The position numbers and the translations under genes were made by a program. Positions 30,371 through 39,319 of a DNA stretch of 42,078 nucleotides are shown in pieces. Under the pieces are notes generated by a model. It was not told the origin of the DNA. It searched no databases and saw nothing but the letters and a program-made list of their open reading frames with translations. How positions within the stretch are numbered: position 1 is the first letter of the stretch; every line of letters starts with the position of its first letter. This DNA comes from Candidatus Thermoflexus sinensis. Its GTDB lineage: Bacteria > Chloroflexota > Anaerolineae > Thermoflexales > Thermoflexaceae. The stretch spans positions 1 through 42,078 of the forward strand of contig JAEVEY010000073.1 in assembly GCA_016842045.1 (NCBI GenBank), in the 5' to 3' direction.

Positions 30371-32611
30371 ATGAGAAGGCTGGGGTTGTTGTTGCTCTCT
30401 TTCCTCGTGATCGGGCTTCTTTTCCAGCTCACGGTGCCCCTCTTTGAGACCCCCGATGAGATCTGGCATGTGGGTCTGGCTGCCCATCTGGCGCAGGGGG
30501 GCGGGTTGCCGGTGCAACGGCCCGGAGAGAGCACACCATGGCGTCAGGAAGGAAGTCAGCCGCCTCTGTATTACGCGCTTCTGGCAGCTCTCACGCGCAC
30601 GCTCCATCTGCCTCTCGAGGGCCTGGATCAGATCCGGATCGTGAACCGGCACCCGGCCCCCGGCGATGCCTCCCTTTTAGACAACAAGAACATGGCCCTC
30701 CACGGCTCCTGGGAACGCTTCCCCTGGCGAGGAATGGTGCTCACCCTCCATCTCTGGCGGCTGTTCTCGCTGATCCTGGGAGTGATCGCCCTGGTCGCCA
30801 TCTATGGTGCCATTCGGACCATGATCCCGGATCGGCCCCGGTGGGCGCTGGGCGCTACAGCTCTGGTGGCATGGAACCCCATGTTCCCGTTCATCATGGG
30901 CGCGGTGAACAACGATGTCATGATCAACACGCTTTCCGCCATTGTCCTCTGGCTCCTGGCCTCGCTCTGGCGGAAAGGGCCTTCCCGGGCCCGTTTGATC
31001 CTGCTGGGGCTTGCCCTGGGGATAGCTGCCCTGAGCAAACTCAGCGGGCTCACCCTCTGGCTCTTCGCCCTGGGAGTCCTTCTAACACTCTGGAACCGGC
31101 ATCGGCGGAGCGCATGGGGTCTTCTCCAGGCCCTCGCGGTGGTCTATGGGCTGGCCAGCCTTGTTTCCGGGTGGTGGTTCGTACGCAATTTCATGCTGTA
31201 TGGGGATCCGACCGGATTGAACGTCATGCTGGAGATCTTCGGTCGCCGATCCCCTCCTCGTTCCCTAACGGAACTTCTCTCTGAGATCCGTGGGTTCCTG
31301 TGGTCGTTCTGGGCTGTCTGGGGATGGTTTAATATCGTTGCCGATCCACCGGTCTATGTCTTCCTGGAGGTCTGGGGAACCCTATCGGCCCTGGGCGCGA
31401 TCCTCGCAGCAATAGAGGCATGGCGCCAGCCGCGCCGCGAGCTTCAGGCGCTGTGGGCGGGCGCGGTGGGCTACACCGGCCTGGTTTTCCTTGGTTTGCT
31501 CCGCTGGACCTCGCTGACCTCCGCTTCCCAGGGCCGGTTGTTGTTCCCGGCTATCGGGCCAATTGCATGGATGCTCTGGATGGGGTGGGAATACTGGATC
31601 CGTCGCTGGACCCGGCGTGAACCCAGCGAATGGATATGGGCCCCCGCGGTGGTCTGGCTGGTTATCGCCTGGGTTGCGCCGGTTCGCTACATCTGGCCGA
31701 CTTACGCCGGGCCATCGCCGTGGGCGGAGCTTCCAAAAGGGGCGCGGGTCGTCGATGCGGTGCTCGGAGATCATCTGCGGCTGGTGGCCTATCTTCCGGG
31801 CGCTGCCACGACCGGGCAGCGCCTTCCGCTCACGCTGTTCTGGGAGTGCCTGCAACCTACACAGCGACCCTGGAGCGCCTTCCTGCATCCGGTCTTCACC
31901 CCACGCGTTCGAGACGTCCAGCAGGTAGATCGCCATCCAGGTCGGGGGTTGTTCTCAACCACAGATTGCCAGCCCGGCTTTCGGTTCATGGATCCATACT
32001 GGATTCCCATCGGGCCCAGGAACGAGGTCCCGGCGATACTCCGGCTCCATATCGGGCTGTGGGATACTGATACCGGGTGGATGGCTCCTGTGCGGGATAG
32101 CCAGGGGCGGTCGATCGATCATCTGATCCTGGAGGCCGGGAAAATCCGGGGCCGGGTATGGCTTTCTCCCACCCATCCGCTTGATGTCCGCGTGGGACCC
32201 GCGCGTCTGATCGGCGTGGATCGTCCGGCGGAAGTTCGCCCGGGGGAAACCTTCACGGTAACCCTCTACTGGGAGGTGGAAGCCCCATCAGGGGAAGACT
32301 GGCGGGTGTTTGTGCATATCGGGGATCCGGATCGCCCGCCCCTTCTGCAGCACGATGGCCCGGCGGCGCTGGGAGATTTCCCGGCTCCCTGGTGGGAGCC
32401 AGGGGATCGATTCACAGATCCTCATCCGCTGAAGATCCCGACGGATTTCCCGCCCGGCGTCTATGCGTTGCGGGCTGGTCTGTATCGCCCGGATGGATGG
32501 CGGGCGGAAGTCGTTGGGCCGAAAGGCGAGCGCCCGCCTCATCGGGCGGTGGAGCTGGGGGTCCTTCGCGTGGTGGACCCCTCCTGGGTTATAATTTCCC
32601 CAAAGCCATGA
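30371..32611 (+). CDS. Polytopic membrane protein, GT39/PMT-like glycosyltransferase with C-terminal beta-rich extracellular domain
   Basis: PLFETPDEIWHVGLAAHLAQGG...EGSQPPLYYALLAALTR; multiple TM segments; C-terminal VRPGETFTVTLYWEVEAP. Confidence 0.75.
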   Translation: MRRLGLLLLSFLVIGLLFQLTVPLFETPDEIWHVGLAAHLAQGGGLPVQRPGESTPWRQEGSQPPLYYALLAALTRTLHLPLEGLDQIRIVNRHPAPGDASLLDNKNMALHGSWERFPWRGMVLTLHLWRLFSLILGVIALVAIYGAIRTMIPDRPRWALGATALVAWNPMFPFIMGAVNNDVMINTLSAIVLWLLASLWRKGPSRARLILLGLALGIAALSKLSGLTLWLFALGVLLTLWNRHRRSAWGLLQALAVVYGLASLVSGWWFVRNFMLYGDPTGLNVMLEIFGRRSPPRSLTELLSEIRGFLWSFWAVWGWFNIVADPPVYVFLEVWGTLSALGAILAAIEAWRQPRRELQALWAGAVGYTGLVFLGLLRWTSLTSASQGRLLFPAIGPIAWMLWMGWEYWIRRWTRREPSEWIWAPAVVWLVIAWVAPVRYIWPTYAGPSPWAELPKGARVVDAVLGDHLRLVAYLPGAATTGQRLPLTLFWECLQPTQRPWSAFLHPVFTPRVRDVQQVDRHPGRGLFSTTDCQPGFRFMDPYWIPIGPRNEVPAILRLHIGLWDTDTGWMAPVRDSQGRSIDHLILEAGKIRGRVWLSPTHPLDVRVGPARLIGVDRPAEVRPGETFTVTLYWEVEAPSGEDWRVFVHIGDPDRPPLLQHDGPAALGDFPAPWWEPGDRFTDPHPLKIPTDFPPGVYALRAGLYRPDGWRAEVVGPKGERPPHRAVELGVLRVVDPSWVIISPKP

Positions 32612-32757
32612 GGGGTATAGCGAAGCGTTGGGGCGAGCCGTTGAAGATGCGGTGAGGGGCCGCCGCTGGTTGGGGCTTCCCATCCCATCTTGAGGCCGTA
32701 TGACGTTCAGGATCGCCTCTTCGGCGAGGCGAAGCTCGATAAGAGGGCCTGGAACCT

Positions 32758-33243
32758 ATGGATCTCACCGATCTGATTCTGCTTCCGGTGGCTTTCCTGG
32801 GCGCGACCGTGGCCGCCTTCTGGCTGAGCATGGTGATCTGGACCTTCCGGGATATCCGGTCCCGGACCCGGGATCTGCCCACCCAGTTTCTGGCGACGTT
32901 GCTGGTGGCGGTGCTGAACATCCCCGGGCTGCTCATCTATCTGATCCTGCGCCCTCGGGAGACCCTGGCGGAGGCGTATGAGCGGGCGCTGGAGGAGGAG
33001 CTGATCCTGCAAAGCCTGGAGGAGATCGAGCAATGCCCGGGCTGCGGCCGGCGGGTGAAAGCGGACTTCATCGCCTGCCCTTACTGCCACACCCGATTGA
33101 AGCAACCCTGCCCGCGCTGCCAGCGGCCGTTGCGTCTGGAATGGAGTCTGTGTCCTTACTGTGGCATTGCGCTGGGCGCTCCGGTTCCCTCTCCGACCAT
33201 GCCCGCCTCCGCCCGGGGGCACCACTCCACGGGGCCTGGATAA
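32758..33243 (+). CDS. Membrane-anchored double zinc-ribbon protein
   Basis: N-terminal TM; CPGCGRRVKADFIACPYCHTRLKQPCPRCQRPLRLEWSLCPYCG. Confidence 0.85.
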   Translation: MDLTDLILLPVAFLGATVAAFWLSMVIWTFRDIRSRTRDLPTQFLATLLVAVLNIPGLLIYLILRPRETLAEAYERALEEELILQSLEEIEQCPGCGRRVKADFIACPYCHTRLKQPCPRCQRPLRLEWSLCPYCGIALGAPVPSPTMPASARGHHSTGPG

Positions 33244-33252
33244 GGGGAGTGA

Positions 33253-33292
33253 GGATCGGCGTGTCCTCAGATAAGAGGGGGCACGCCGATCC
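33253..33292 (+). terminator. Hairpin terminator-like structure after the zinc-ribbon gene
   Basis: GGATCGGCGTG-(18 nt)-CACGCCGATCC followed by TTTCC. Confidence 0.5.
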
Positions 33293-33429
33293 TTTCCACC
33301 AGAACCCTGAAGGAGCCGGAACGTCTTCTCCTCCTCCCCGCAGCCCGGGGGCCACGGGGAGGCCGATAAAGGGGAGGGACTCCAGCGCCCCCATGTGAAA
33401 GCGTGACCCGCACCCAGGTGGAGGGCTGA

Positions 33430-34419
33430 ATGGCTCATTATCGACCACCGGATGCTCTGGAATTCCCCCGCTTCGCGGGTATCCGCACGTTCATGCGATT
33501 GCCTCATGTCCAGACCGCCGAGGGCGTGGATGTGGCGATCGTGGGGCTTCCCTTTGATACAGGGGCCACGTTCCGGGTGGGCGCCCGTTTCGGCCCTGAA
33601 GCCATTCGGAGCGCCTCCGTTCTCCTCCGCCCTTATCATCCCGTTCTCCGTGTGAATTTGTTCGAACATCTCTCCGTTGTGGATTATGGCGATGCGCCGG
33701 TCGCTCCTGGCTTCATCGAGGATTCCCTTCGGCGGATCGCCGACTTTCTCTCCCCGCTGACGCTGGCGGGCGTGATTCCGATCGGCCTGGGCGGGGATCA
33801 TTCCGTGCTCCTGGGAGAGCTGCGCGCGGTTGCTGCCGCCTACGGGCCGGTCGCCCTGATCCAGTTCGACAGCCATCCCGACACCTGGGATGTCTATTTC
33901 GGACACCGTTACACCCATGGCACGGTGGTCCGGCGGGCGATCGAGGAGGGATTGATCCTCCCGGAGCGGTCCATTCAGGTTGGGCTGCGAGGCCCGATCT
34001 ATGCTCCGGAGGATTGGGAGGCCGCGCAGAGCCTGGGATTGGAAACCCTTTCCGCGGCTGAAGTCCGGGCGATCGGCCTGGAGAGCGTCTCCCGCCGGAT
34101 CCTCCAGCGCGTTGGCGACCATCCCGCTTTCCTCTCGTTCGACATCGATTTCTTCGACCCGGCTTATGCTCCGGGAACCGGCACGCCGGAGGTGGGAGGG
34201 TTTACATCCTGGGAGGGGCTTTCCCTGCTTCGGGGACTGATGGGCCTTCCTCTGGTGGGGATGGATGTGGTGGAAGTGCTGCCCGCTTATGACCCGGCCG
34301 GGATCACGGCGCTGCTGGCTGCCAACGTGGTTTACGAAGGCCTGGCGCTTCTGGCGGCCCGCCGGCGGGATGGCCTGCCGCGTGTCGCGATCCTGGGCGA
34401 CCGACCGGAAGGGCTTTAG
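33430..34419 (+). CDS. speB: Agmatinase / arginase-family ureohydrolase
   Basis: GLGGDHSVLLGEL; QFDSHPDTWD; SFDIDFFDPAYAPGTGTPEVGGFTSWE. Confidence 0.9.
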   Translation: MAHYRPPDALEFPRFAGIRTFMRLPHVQTAEGVDVAIVGLPFDTGATFRVGARFGPEAIRSASVLLRPYHPVLRVNLFEHLSVVDYGDAPVAPGFIEDSLRRIADFLSPLTLAGVIPIGLGGDHSVLLGELRAVAAAYGPVALIQFDSHPDTWDVYFGHRYTHGTVVRRAIEEGLILPERSIQVGLRGPIYAPEDWEAAQSLGLETLSAAEVRAIGLESVSRRILQRVGDHPAFLSFDIDFFDPAYAPGTGTPEVGGFTSWEGLSLLRGLMGLPLVGMDVVEVLPAYDPAGITALLAANVVYEGLALLAARRRDGLPRVAILGDRPEGL

Positions 34420-34603
34420 GAGCTGGGGATAGGGCTTATCCTGTTTGGGTCCAGCGAATGGCCCTACCCCCCTTTCTCCCCCCTCCCCACGGCCCTTTGG
34501 GCCGTGGGGAGGGGGGAGAAATATATTTTTGGGGGGAGTCGCGCGCCTTCGGCGCGCGACTCCCCCCCAAACCCCCAGGAGAAAACCAACTGCGTAACTC
34601 CTA
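34417..34603 (+). mobile_element. MITE-like element, family A, left end diverged, overlapping the speB stop codon (187 bp)
   Basis: Right end AACTGCGTAACTCCTA (34588-34603). Hairpins at 34473-34521 (49 bp, 23-bp arms) and 34531-34567 (37 bp). Left remnant TAGGAG at 34417. Confidence 0.7.
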
Positions 34604-34690
34604 AGATGATTGAAGGGCTCTTGGGTCAGGGAGGCCGCCGAAGGCGGTTTCCCAACCCTTAACCTCCAAAGCATTCAGGAGGGGCAGGAG

Positions 34691-35776
34691 ATGGTGTTCG
34701 CCGTCGAATTAAGAAAAGTCAGCAAGCATTTCGGCGAGGTCGAGGCCGTTCATCAGGTCAGCCTTCAGATCCGGGACGGAGAGTTTTTCTCTCTGCTGGG
34801 CCCCTCCGGTTGCGGAAAGACCACAACCCTTCGGATGATCGCCGGCTTCGAACGCCCGACGGAGGGGGAGATCTACATTAAGGGCGAACGGATGAACGAT
34901 GTGCCTCCCTTCCATCGCCCGGTGAACACGGTGTTCCAGCACTATGCCCTTTTCCCCCACATGACGGTCTTCGAGAACGTGGCCTTCGGCCTCGAGATGA
35001 AACGTCTCCCACGGGATGAAATCCGCCGGCGGGTGGAGGAAGCCCTGCGGCTGGTCCGGCTCTCCGGATTGGAGAACCGCTATCCGCAGCAGCTTTCCGG
35101 AGGTCAGCAGCAGCGGGTGGCCCTGGCCCGCGCTCTGGTCAACCGCCCGGCCGTGCTGTTGCTGGATGAGCCCCTTGGCGCGCTTGACCTGAAGCTCCGC
35201 AAGGAAATGCAACTGGAATTAAAGACGCTTCAGCATCAAATCGGCATCACCTTCATCTACGTCACCCATGATCAGGAAGAGGCCATGACGATGTCCGATC
35301 GCATCGCGGTGATGAACCAGGGCCGCGTCCTTCAGGTGGGGACTCCCGTGGAGATCTATGAGCATCCGGCCACCCGCTTTGTGGCGGATTTCATCGGCGA
35401 GACGAACTTCCTGGACGGGCGGGTGGTGGATCTGGAGGGAGGGATGGCCCGGGTGGAGATCGAGGGCTTTCCTGTCTTCGCGGCGCCGTCGGGGGCGATC
35501 CATCGGGGTCAAACGGTCACCGTGGCCATCCGGCCGGAGCGGATCCACCTGTGTGCGGAGGAGCCGGGGGATACCCCGAATCGCTATCCGGGGGTGATCG
35601 AGGAGGTCATTTACATTGGAACGGACACCCTCTTTCGGATTCGGGTGGGCGAGCGGCTGGGGTTACGGGTGCGCATGCAAAACCGGGATGGCAGCGCTTC
35701 CGTTTATCGTTATCAGACCGGCGCTCCGATCTGGGTGGCATGGTTGCCGGAAAGCGCGCGCGTTCTAACGGAATAG
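34691..35776 (+). CDS. potA: Spermidine/putrescine-type ABC transporter ATP-binding protein
   Basis: LLGPSGCGKTTTLRMIAGFERP; LSGGQQQRVALARALVNRPAVLLLDEPLGALDLKLRKEMQLELK; C-terminal TOBE. Start at 34691 with RBS. Confidence 0.92.
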   Translation: MVFAVELRKVSKHFGEVEAVHQVSLQIRDGEFFSLLGPSGCGKTTTLRMIAGFERPTEGEIYIKGERMNDVPPFHRPVNTVFQHYALFPHMTVFENVAFGLEMKRLPRDEIRRRVEEALRLVRLSGLENRYPQQLSGGQQQRVALARALVNRPAVLLLDEPLGALDLKLRKEMQLELKTLQHQIGITFIYVTHDQEEAMTMSDRIAVMNQGRVLQVGTPVEIYEHPATRFVADFIGETNFLDGRVVDLEGGMARVEIEGFPVFAAPSGAIHRGQTVTVAIRPERIHLCAEEPGDTPNRYPGVIEEVIYIGTDTLFRIRVGERLGLRVRMQNRDGSASVYRYQTGAPIWVAWLPESARVLTE

Positions 35777-35785
35777 GAGGGGCCT

Positions 35786-36943
35786 ATGCTCGGAGTGGGC
35801 ATCCCGAGCCGAAAGGGGCGATCCATAGATGTGTTTGGGCTTCTGGTGATCAGCGGCATTCTGGTCCTTCTGATGGCCGGGAGAACCGTGGAGCCGTCCT
35901 GGCGGATCATCCTGGGGGGGATCGGGTTTCTGGATGCGGCCCTCGCCGCCACGTGGATCCTGGGGCTTCCCGGCGTTCCCGTCCTGATCCTGGCCCGGGC
36001 GGCTCTTGGACTCGTCCTCGGCCTGGGGTTGATGTTCACCCTTGGTCTGGCCACGGGCCTGATCCTCTGTCTCCTGGCGATGGCCCTGGGGATCGCCGCG
36101 CTCCCCCGGGCCCGGCTCCCCCTGCTTCTGATCCTTCCGGGCGCTTTTTATCTGCTGGTCTTTTTCGCCTTCGCAGTGGGCATCATTGCGGTGATCAGCT
36201 TCCTGAAGCGAGGACCTTACGGGGGGATCCGATGGGTGTTCGTCCTGGAGAACTATCAGCGAGCCCTGGATCCCCTGTATGTGCAGATCATTCTGATGTC
36301 CCTCTGGATCGCGCTGGTGACCACCGGGTTGTGTCTCCTCATCGGCTATCCCGTCGCTTATGCGATGGCGCGCGCTCCGGCGCGGTGGCGTAATACACTC
36401 CTGATCCTCATCATGATCCCCTTCTGGACCAACTTCCTGGTTCGCACCCTGGCGCTGATGTTTGTGCTGCGCTCGGATGGCCCGATCAACGGCCTCCTGA
36501 TGGCATCAGGTTTGATCCAGGAGCCTCTATCGTTGCTTTTCACGCAAAACGCGGTGATCCTCGGCCTGGTTTACGGCGAGCTTCCTTTTATGATCCTTCC
36601 CCTCTATGCCACGCTGGAGCGTTTCGATTTCTCCCTGGTGGAAGCCGCCCATGATCTGGGCGCGAACGAATGGCAGGCCTTCCGGCGGGTGATCTGGCCG
36701 CTCACCCTCCCCGGCGTCCTCGCGGGATCGACGCTGGTCTTCATCCCCTCGGTGGGCGCGTTCATCACGCCGGATCTGCTGGGCGGGGCGAAGACGATGA
36801 TGATCGGCAATGTGATCCAGTATCAGTTCCTCACGGTCCGCCACTGGCCCTTCGGCTCCGCCCTCTCGCTGATCCTGATGGCGATGGTGCTGGTCGCCAC
36901 CATGATCTATCTCCGCGTCGGCGGAAGGGAGCGCGTGCTATGA
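35786..36943 (+). CDS. potB: Spermidine/putrescine-type ABC permease with about 108-aa N-terminal membrane extension
   Basis: PLLLILPGAFYLLVFFAFAVGIIAVISFL; EAAHDLGANEWQAFRRVIWPLTLPGVLAGSTLVFIPSVGAFITPDLLGG. Confidence 0.9.
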   Translation: MLGVGIPSRKGRSIDVFGLLVISGILVLLMAGRTVEPSWRIILGGIGFLDAALAATWILGLPGVPVLILARAALGLVLGLGLMFTLGLATGLILCLLAMALGIAALPRARLPLLLILPGAFYLLVFFAFAVGIIAVISFLKRGPYGGIRWVFVLENYQRALDPLYVQIILMSLWIALVTTGLCLLIGYPVAYAMARAPARWRNTLLILIMIPFWTNFLVRTLALMFVLRSDGPINGLLMASGLIQEPLSLLFTQNAVILGLVYGELPFMILPLYATLERFDFSLVEAAHDLGANEWQAFRRVIWPLTLPGVLAGSTLVFIPSVGAFITPDLLGGAKTMMIGNVIQYQFLTVRHWPFGSALSLILMAMVLVATMIYLRVGGRERVL

Positions 36944-38148
36944 GCGTGCCGGTCGTCACTCAGCCGGAGCGGGCAGCGATCCGTCCTCTGCCGGGCCTGG
37001 TGCTGTATGGGGTGGAAGGGCTGGAATGGACCGTCGGCGGGCTGATCGCGTTGCATCTGGGGAGCGCCCTGGGGGCTGCGATCCCCTGGCTGACCGGCCT
37101 GGGGGTCCTGGGCGATCTGCTGGAGATCGCTCGTCGATGGACGGGTCCGGAGGGGCCGGGCTGGCCACGGCTGGCCAGCGGTCTGCTGGCATGTTATGGG
37201 GCGTTGCTCCTCGCCGGCTGGCTCTGGCGTCGTCCGGGGCGAACGGGGAAGATCCTGCGGCATCTCCTCACCTGGGGCTCCCTGACCCTGATTTTCCTTG
37301 GGCTGGTTCTCCTGGACATCAATCGGGAGCATATCCTGGGTCGTTTCCTGCGGGTGGAGCCCTGGCCGGTTCCCGCCTTTCGCTTCGCCGCGGAGTGGCG
37401 CGTGGGGATGATCGGCCTGACTTTCCTTTTCCTGTATGTTCCGATTTTCATCCTGGTTATGTTCTCTTTCAACGCCTCCCCGATCGCAACGGTATGGAAG
37501 GGTTTCTCCACCGCGTGGTATGAGCGGGTTTTGCGGGATTCGCTGGTCCTGGCCGCAGCGCAGCGGAGCCTGCTGATCGCCTTCCTGGCAACGGCGATCT
37601 CCACCGTTCTGGGGACGATGCTGGCCCTCGGGCTGGACCGGTACCGGTTCCTCGGGAAGACGATTCTGGAGGGCCTGTTGTATCTTCCCATCATCATCCC
37701 CGAGATCGTGATGGGGGTCGGCCTCCTGTTGTTCTTCGTCCTGACGCAGACCCCTCTGAGCGTGTGGACGATCCTGATCGCCCATGTGGCTTTCTGTGTG
37801 CCTTTCGTCTACGTCATTGTCCGCGCCCGGCTGGCGACTTATGATCGCACCCTTGAGGAAGCCGCTCAGGATCTGGGGGCCAATGAGTGGGAGACCTTCC
37901 GGCGGATCACACTGCCGTTGTTGATGCCGGGGATCCTGGGGGGCGCTTTAATGGCCTTCACCCTTTCCATTGACGACTTCGTGATCACGTTCTTCGTCAC
38001 GGGCCCGGGATCCACCACGCTCCCCGTGCTGCTGTATTCCAAGGTCCGGCTGGGGATCACGCCGGAGCTGAATGCGATTTCCTCCCTGCTTTTCGGGGCT
38101 TCTCTGACTTTTGTGTTGCTTTCCCTGATCGCGCAACGTCGTCAGTGA
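36940..38148 (+). CDS. potC: Spermidine/putrescine-type ABC permease with about 150-aa N-terminal membrane extension
   Basis: FLFLYVPIFILVMFSFNASP; EEAAQDLGANEWETFRRITLPLLMPGILGGALMAFTLSIDDFVITFFVTGPG. ATGA overlap with potB. Confidence 0.9.
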   Translation: MSVPVVTQPERAAIRPLPGLVLYGVEGLEWTVGGLIALHLGSALGAAIPWLTGLGVLGDLLEIARRWTGPEGPGWPRLASGLLACYGALLLAGWLWRRPGRTGKILRHLLTWGSLTLIFLGLVLLDINREHILGRFLRVEPWPVPAFRFAAEWRVGMIGLTFLFLYVPIFILVMFSFNASPIATVWKGFSTAWYERVLRDSLVLAAAQRSLLIAFLATAISTVLGTMLALGLDRYRFLGKTILEGLLYLPIIIPEIVMGVGLLLFFVLTQTPLSVWTILIAHVAFCVPFVYVIVRARLATYDRTLEEAAQDLGANEWETFRRITLPLLMPGILGGALMAFTLSIDDFVITFFVTGPGSTTLPVLLYSKVRLGITPELNAISSLLFGASLTFVLLSLIAQRRQ

Positions 38149-38243
38149 GATCAGGGGCACGGGTCATCCGATGGCCCGCTTCGGCGTGGGAAGAGGGGGT
38201 AGGGGGAGGGGCAAATTCGGAGTCCTAACCGGCACCACCAGGA

Positions 38244-38429
38244 TAGGAGTTACGCAGTTCGGGGCTCGCGAGAAGAGGTAAAATGGCCCCACCCCCTTTG
38301 ATCCCCCCTCCCCACGGCCCTTTGGGCCGTGGGGAGGGGGGATCAATATATTTTTGGGGGGAGTCGCGCGCCGAAGGCGCGCGACTCCCCCCAAAAACCC
38401 CCAGGAGAAAACCAACCGCGTAACTCCTA
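38244..38429 (+). mobile_element. MITE-like element, family A, complete copy (186 bp), 16-bp TIR, 5-bp target duplication
   Basis: TAGGAGTTACGCAGTT...AACCGCGTAACTCCTA (15/16), flanked by CAGGA at 38239-38243 and 38430-38434. Hairpins at 38298-38346 and 38351-38397. Confidence 0.85.
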
Positions 38430-38449
38430 CAGGATTGAAACAGAGCACC

Positions 38450-39232
38450 ATGAGCACCTTATCGCGCTCCGCAAGGGAGCCTCGAAAGCGAACCCGCCCA
38501 CCGATGGCTTATCCTCGCGCTGGAGGCGAGATCCCGGGGTTCCGAAGGCTGCTTCCGCGGGTTCTCCCCCCTGTGCTGTTTCTCGCGCTGTTGCTCCTGG
38601 GGCTGCTCGGCGGCCTATGGCTTTATCGGAGGCTTTCGGGCGCCATGACCGGACACGAGGCTTATATCGCCCTCCAGCCGCCGTCTCCCTCCCGATCTCC
38701 CCGTGTGGGCCTGGTCGCCGGGCATCTGGGGCACGATAGCGGGGCGGTTTGCGCCGATGGGCTCACCGAGGTGGAAGTGAACACGGCGATCGCTCGGGGG
38801 GTGGCCCGCCGTCTGGAGGCGCTGGGATACGCGGTGGACGTGCTGGAGGAGTTTGATGAGCGGCTTCATGGATACCGCGCGGCGGCTTTGCTCTCGATTC
38901 ACGCGGACTCCTGCGAATACATCAATGAGCTGGCAACCGGATTTAAGGTCGCGCGGGCCCAGGCCGATGCGGTGCCGGAGCAGAGCGATCGCCTGGTGGC
39001 CTGTCTGATCTCCGCCTATGGCCGGAAGACCGGATTGCGCTTCCATGCGGATAGCATCACCTACGACATGACGGACTACCACGCGTTTCGGGAGATCGCC
39101 CCGGAAACCCCTGCGGCGATCATCGAGACCGGGTTCCTTTATCTGGATCGGGATCTTCTCACCCGAGGGCGGGAGCAGGTGATCGAAGGGATTGTGGAAG
39201 GGCTGCGCTGTTTTCTGGAGGAAAGCGAGTAA
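38450..39232 (+). CDS. N-acetylmuramoyl-L-alanine amidase (Amidase_3)
   Basis: VGLVAGHLGHDSGAVCADGLTEVEVNTAIARGVARRLEALGY; ALLSIHADSCEY; AAIIETGFLYLDRD. Start at 38450 is the best guess. Confidence 0.85.
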   Translation: MSTLSRSAREPRKRTRPPMAYPRAGGEIPGFRRLLPRVLPPVLFLALLLLGLLGGLWLYRRLSGAMTGHEAYIALQPPSPSRSPRVGLVAGHLGHDSGAVCADGLTEVEVNTAIARGVARRLEALGYAVDVLEEFDERLHGYRAAALLSIHADSCEYINELATGFKVARAQADAVPEQSDRLVACLISAYGRKTGLRFHADSITYDMTDYHAFREIAPETPAAIIETGFLYLDRDLLTRGREQVIEGIVEGLRCFLEESE

Positions 39233-39271
39233 AAAACTGCGACGGCGGCTTCAAGCCGCCGTCGCAGTTTT
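39233..39271. terminator. Bidirectional terminator between convergent amidase and secF
   Basis: 19-bp perfect arms around AACTGCGACGGCGGCTT-C-AAGCCGCCGTCGCAGTT with flanking A/T runs. Confidence 0.8.
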
Positions 39272-39319
39272 CACGAGAGGATCGGTGAGCGGAACGGTAG
39301 CGATCGGCTGCTTTCCCCG

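Noticed and set aside
36670-36939. Upstream 90 codons of the 492-aa potC ORF
   Set aside because: Overlaps potB out of frame; the ATGA overlap at 36940 with MSVPVV is the natural start.
38354-38449. Amidase ORF extension beginning inside the MITE
   Set aside because: The extension translates hairpin DNA (MGGVARRRRATPPKNPQEKTN); start at 38450 or later is more plausible.
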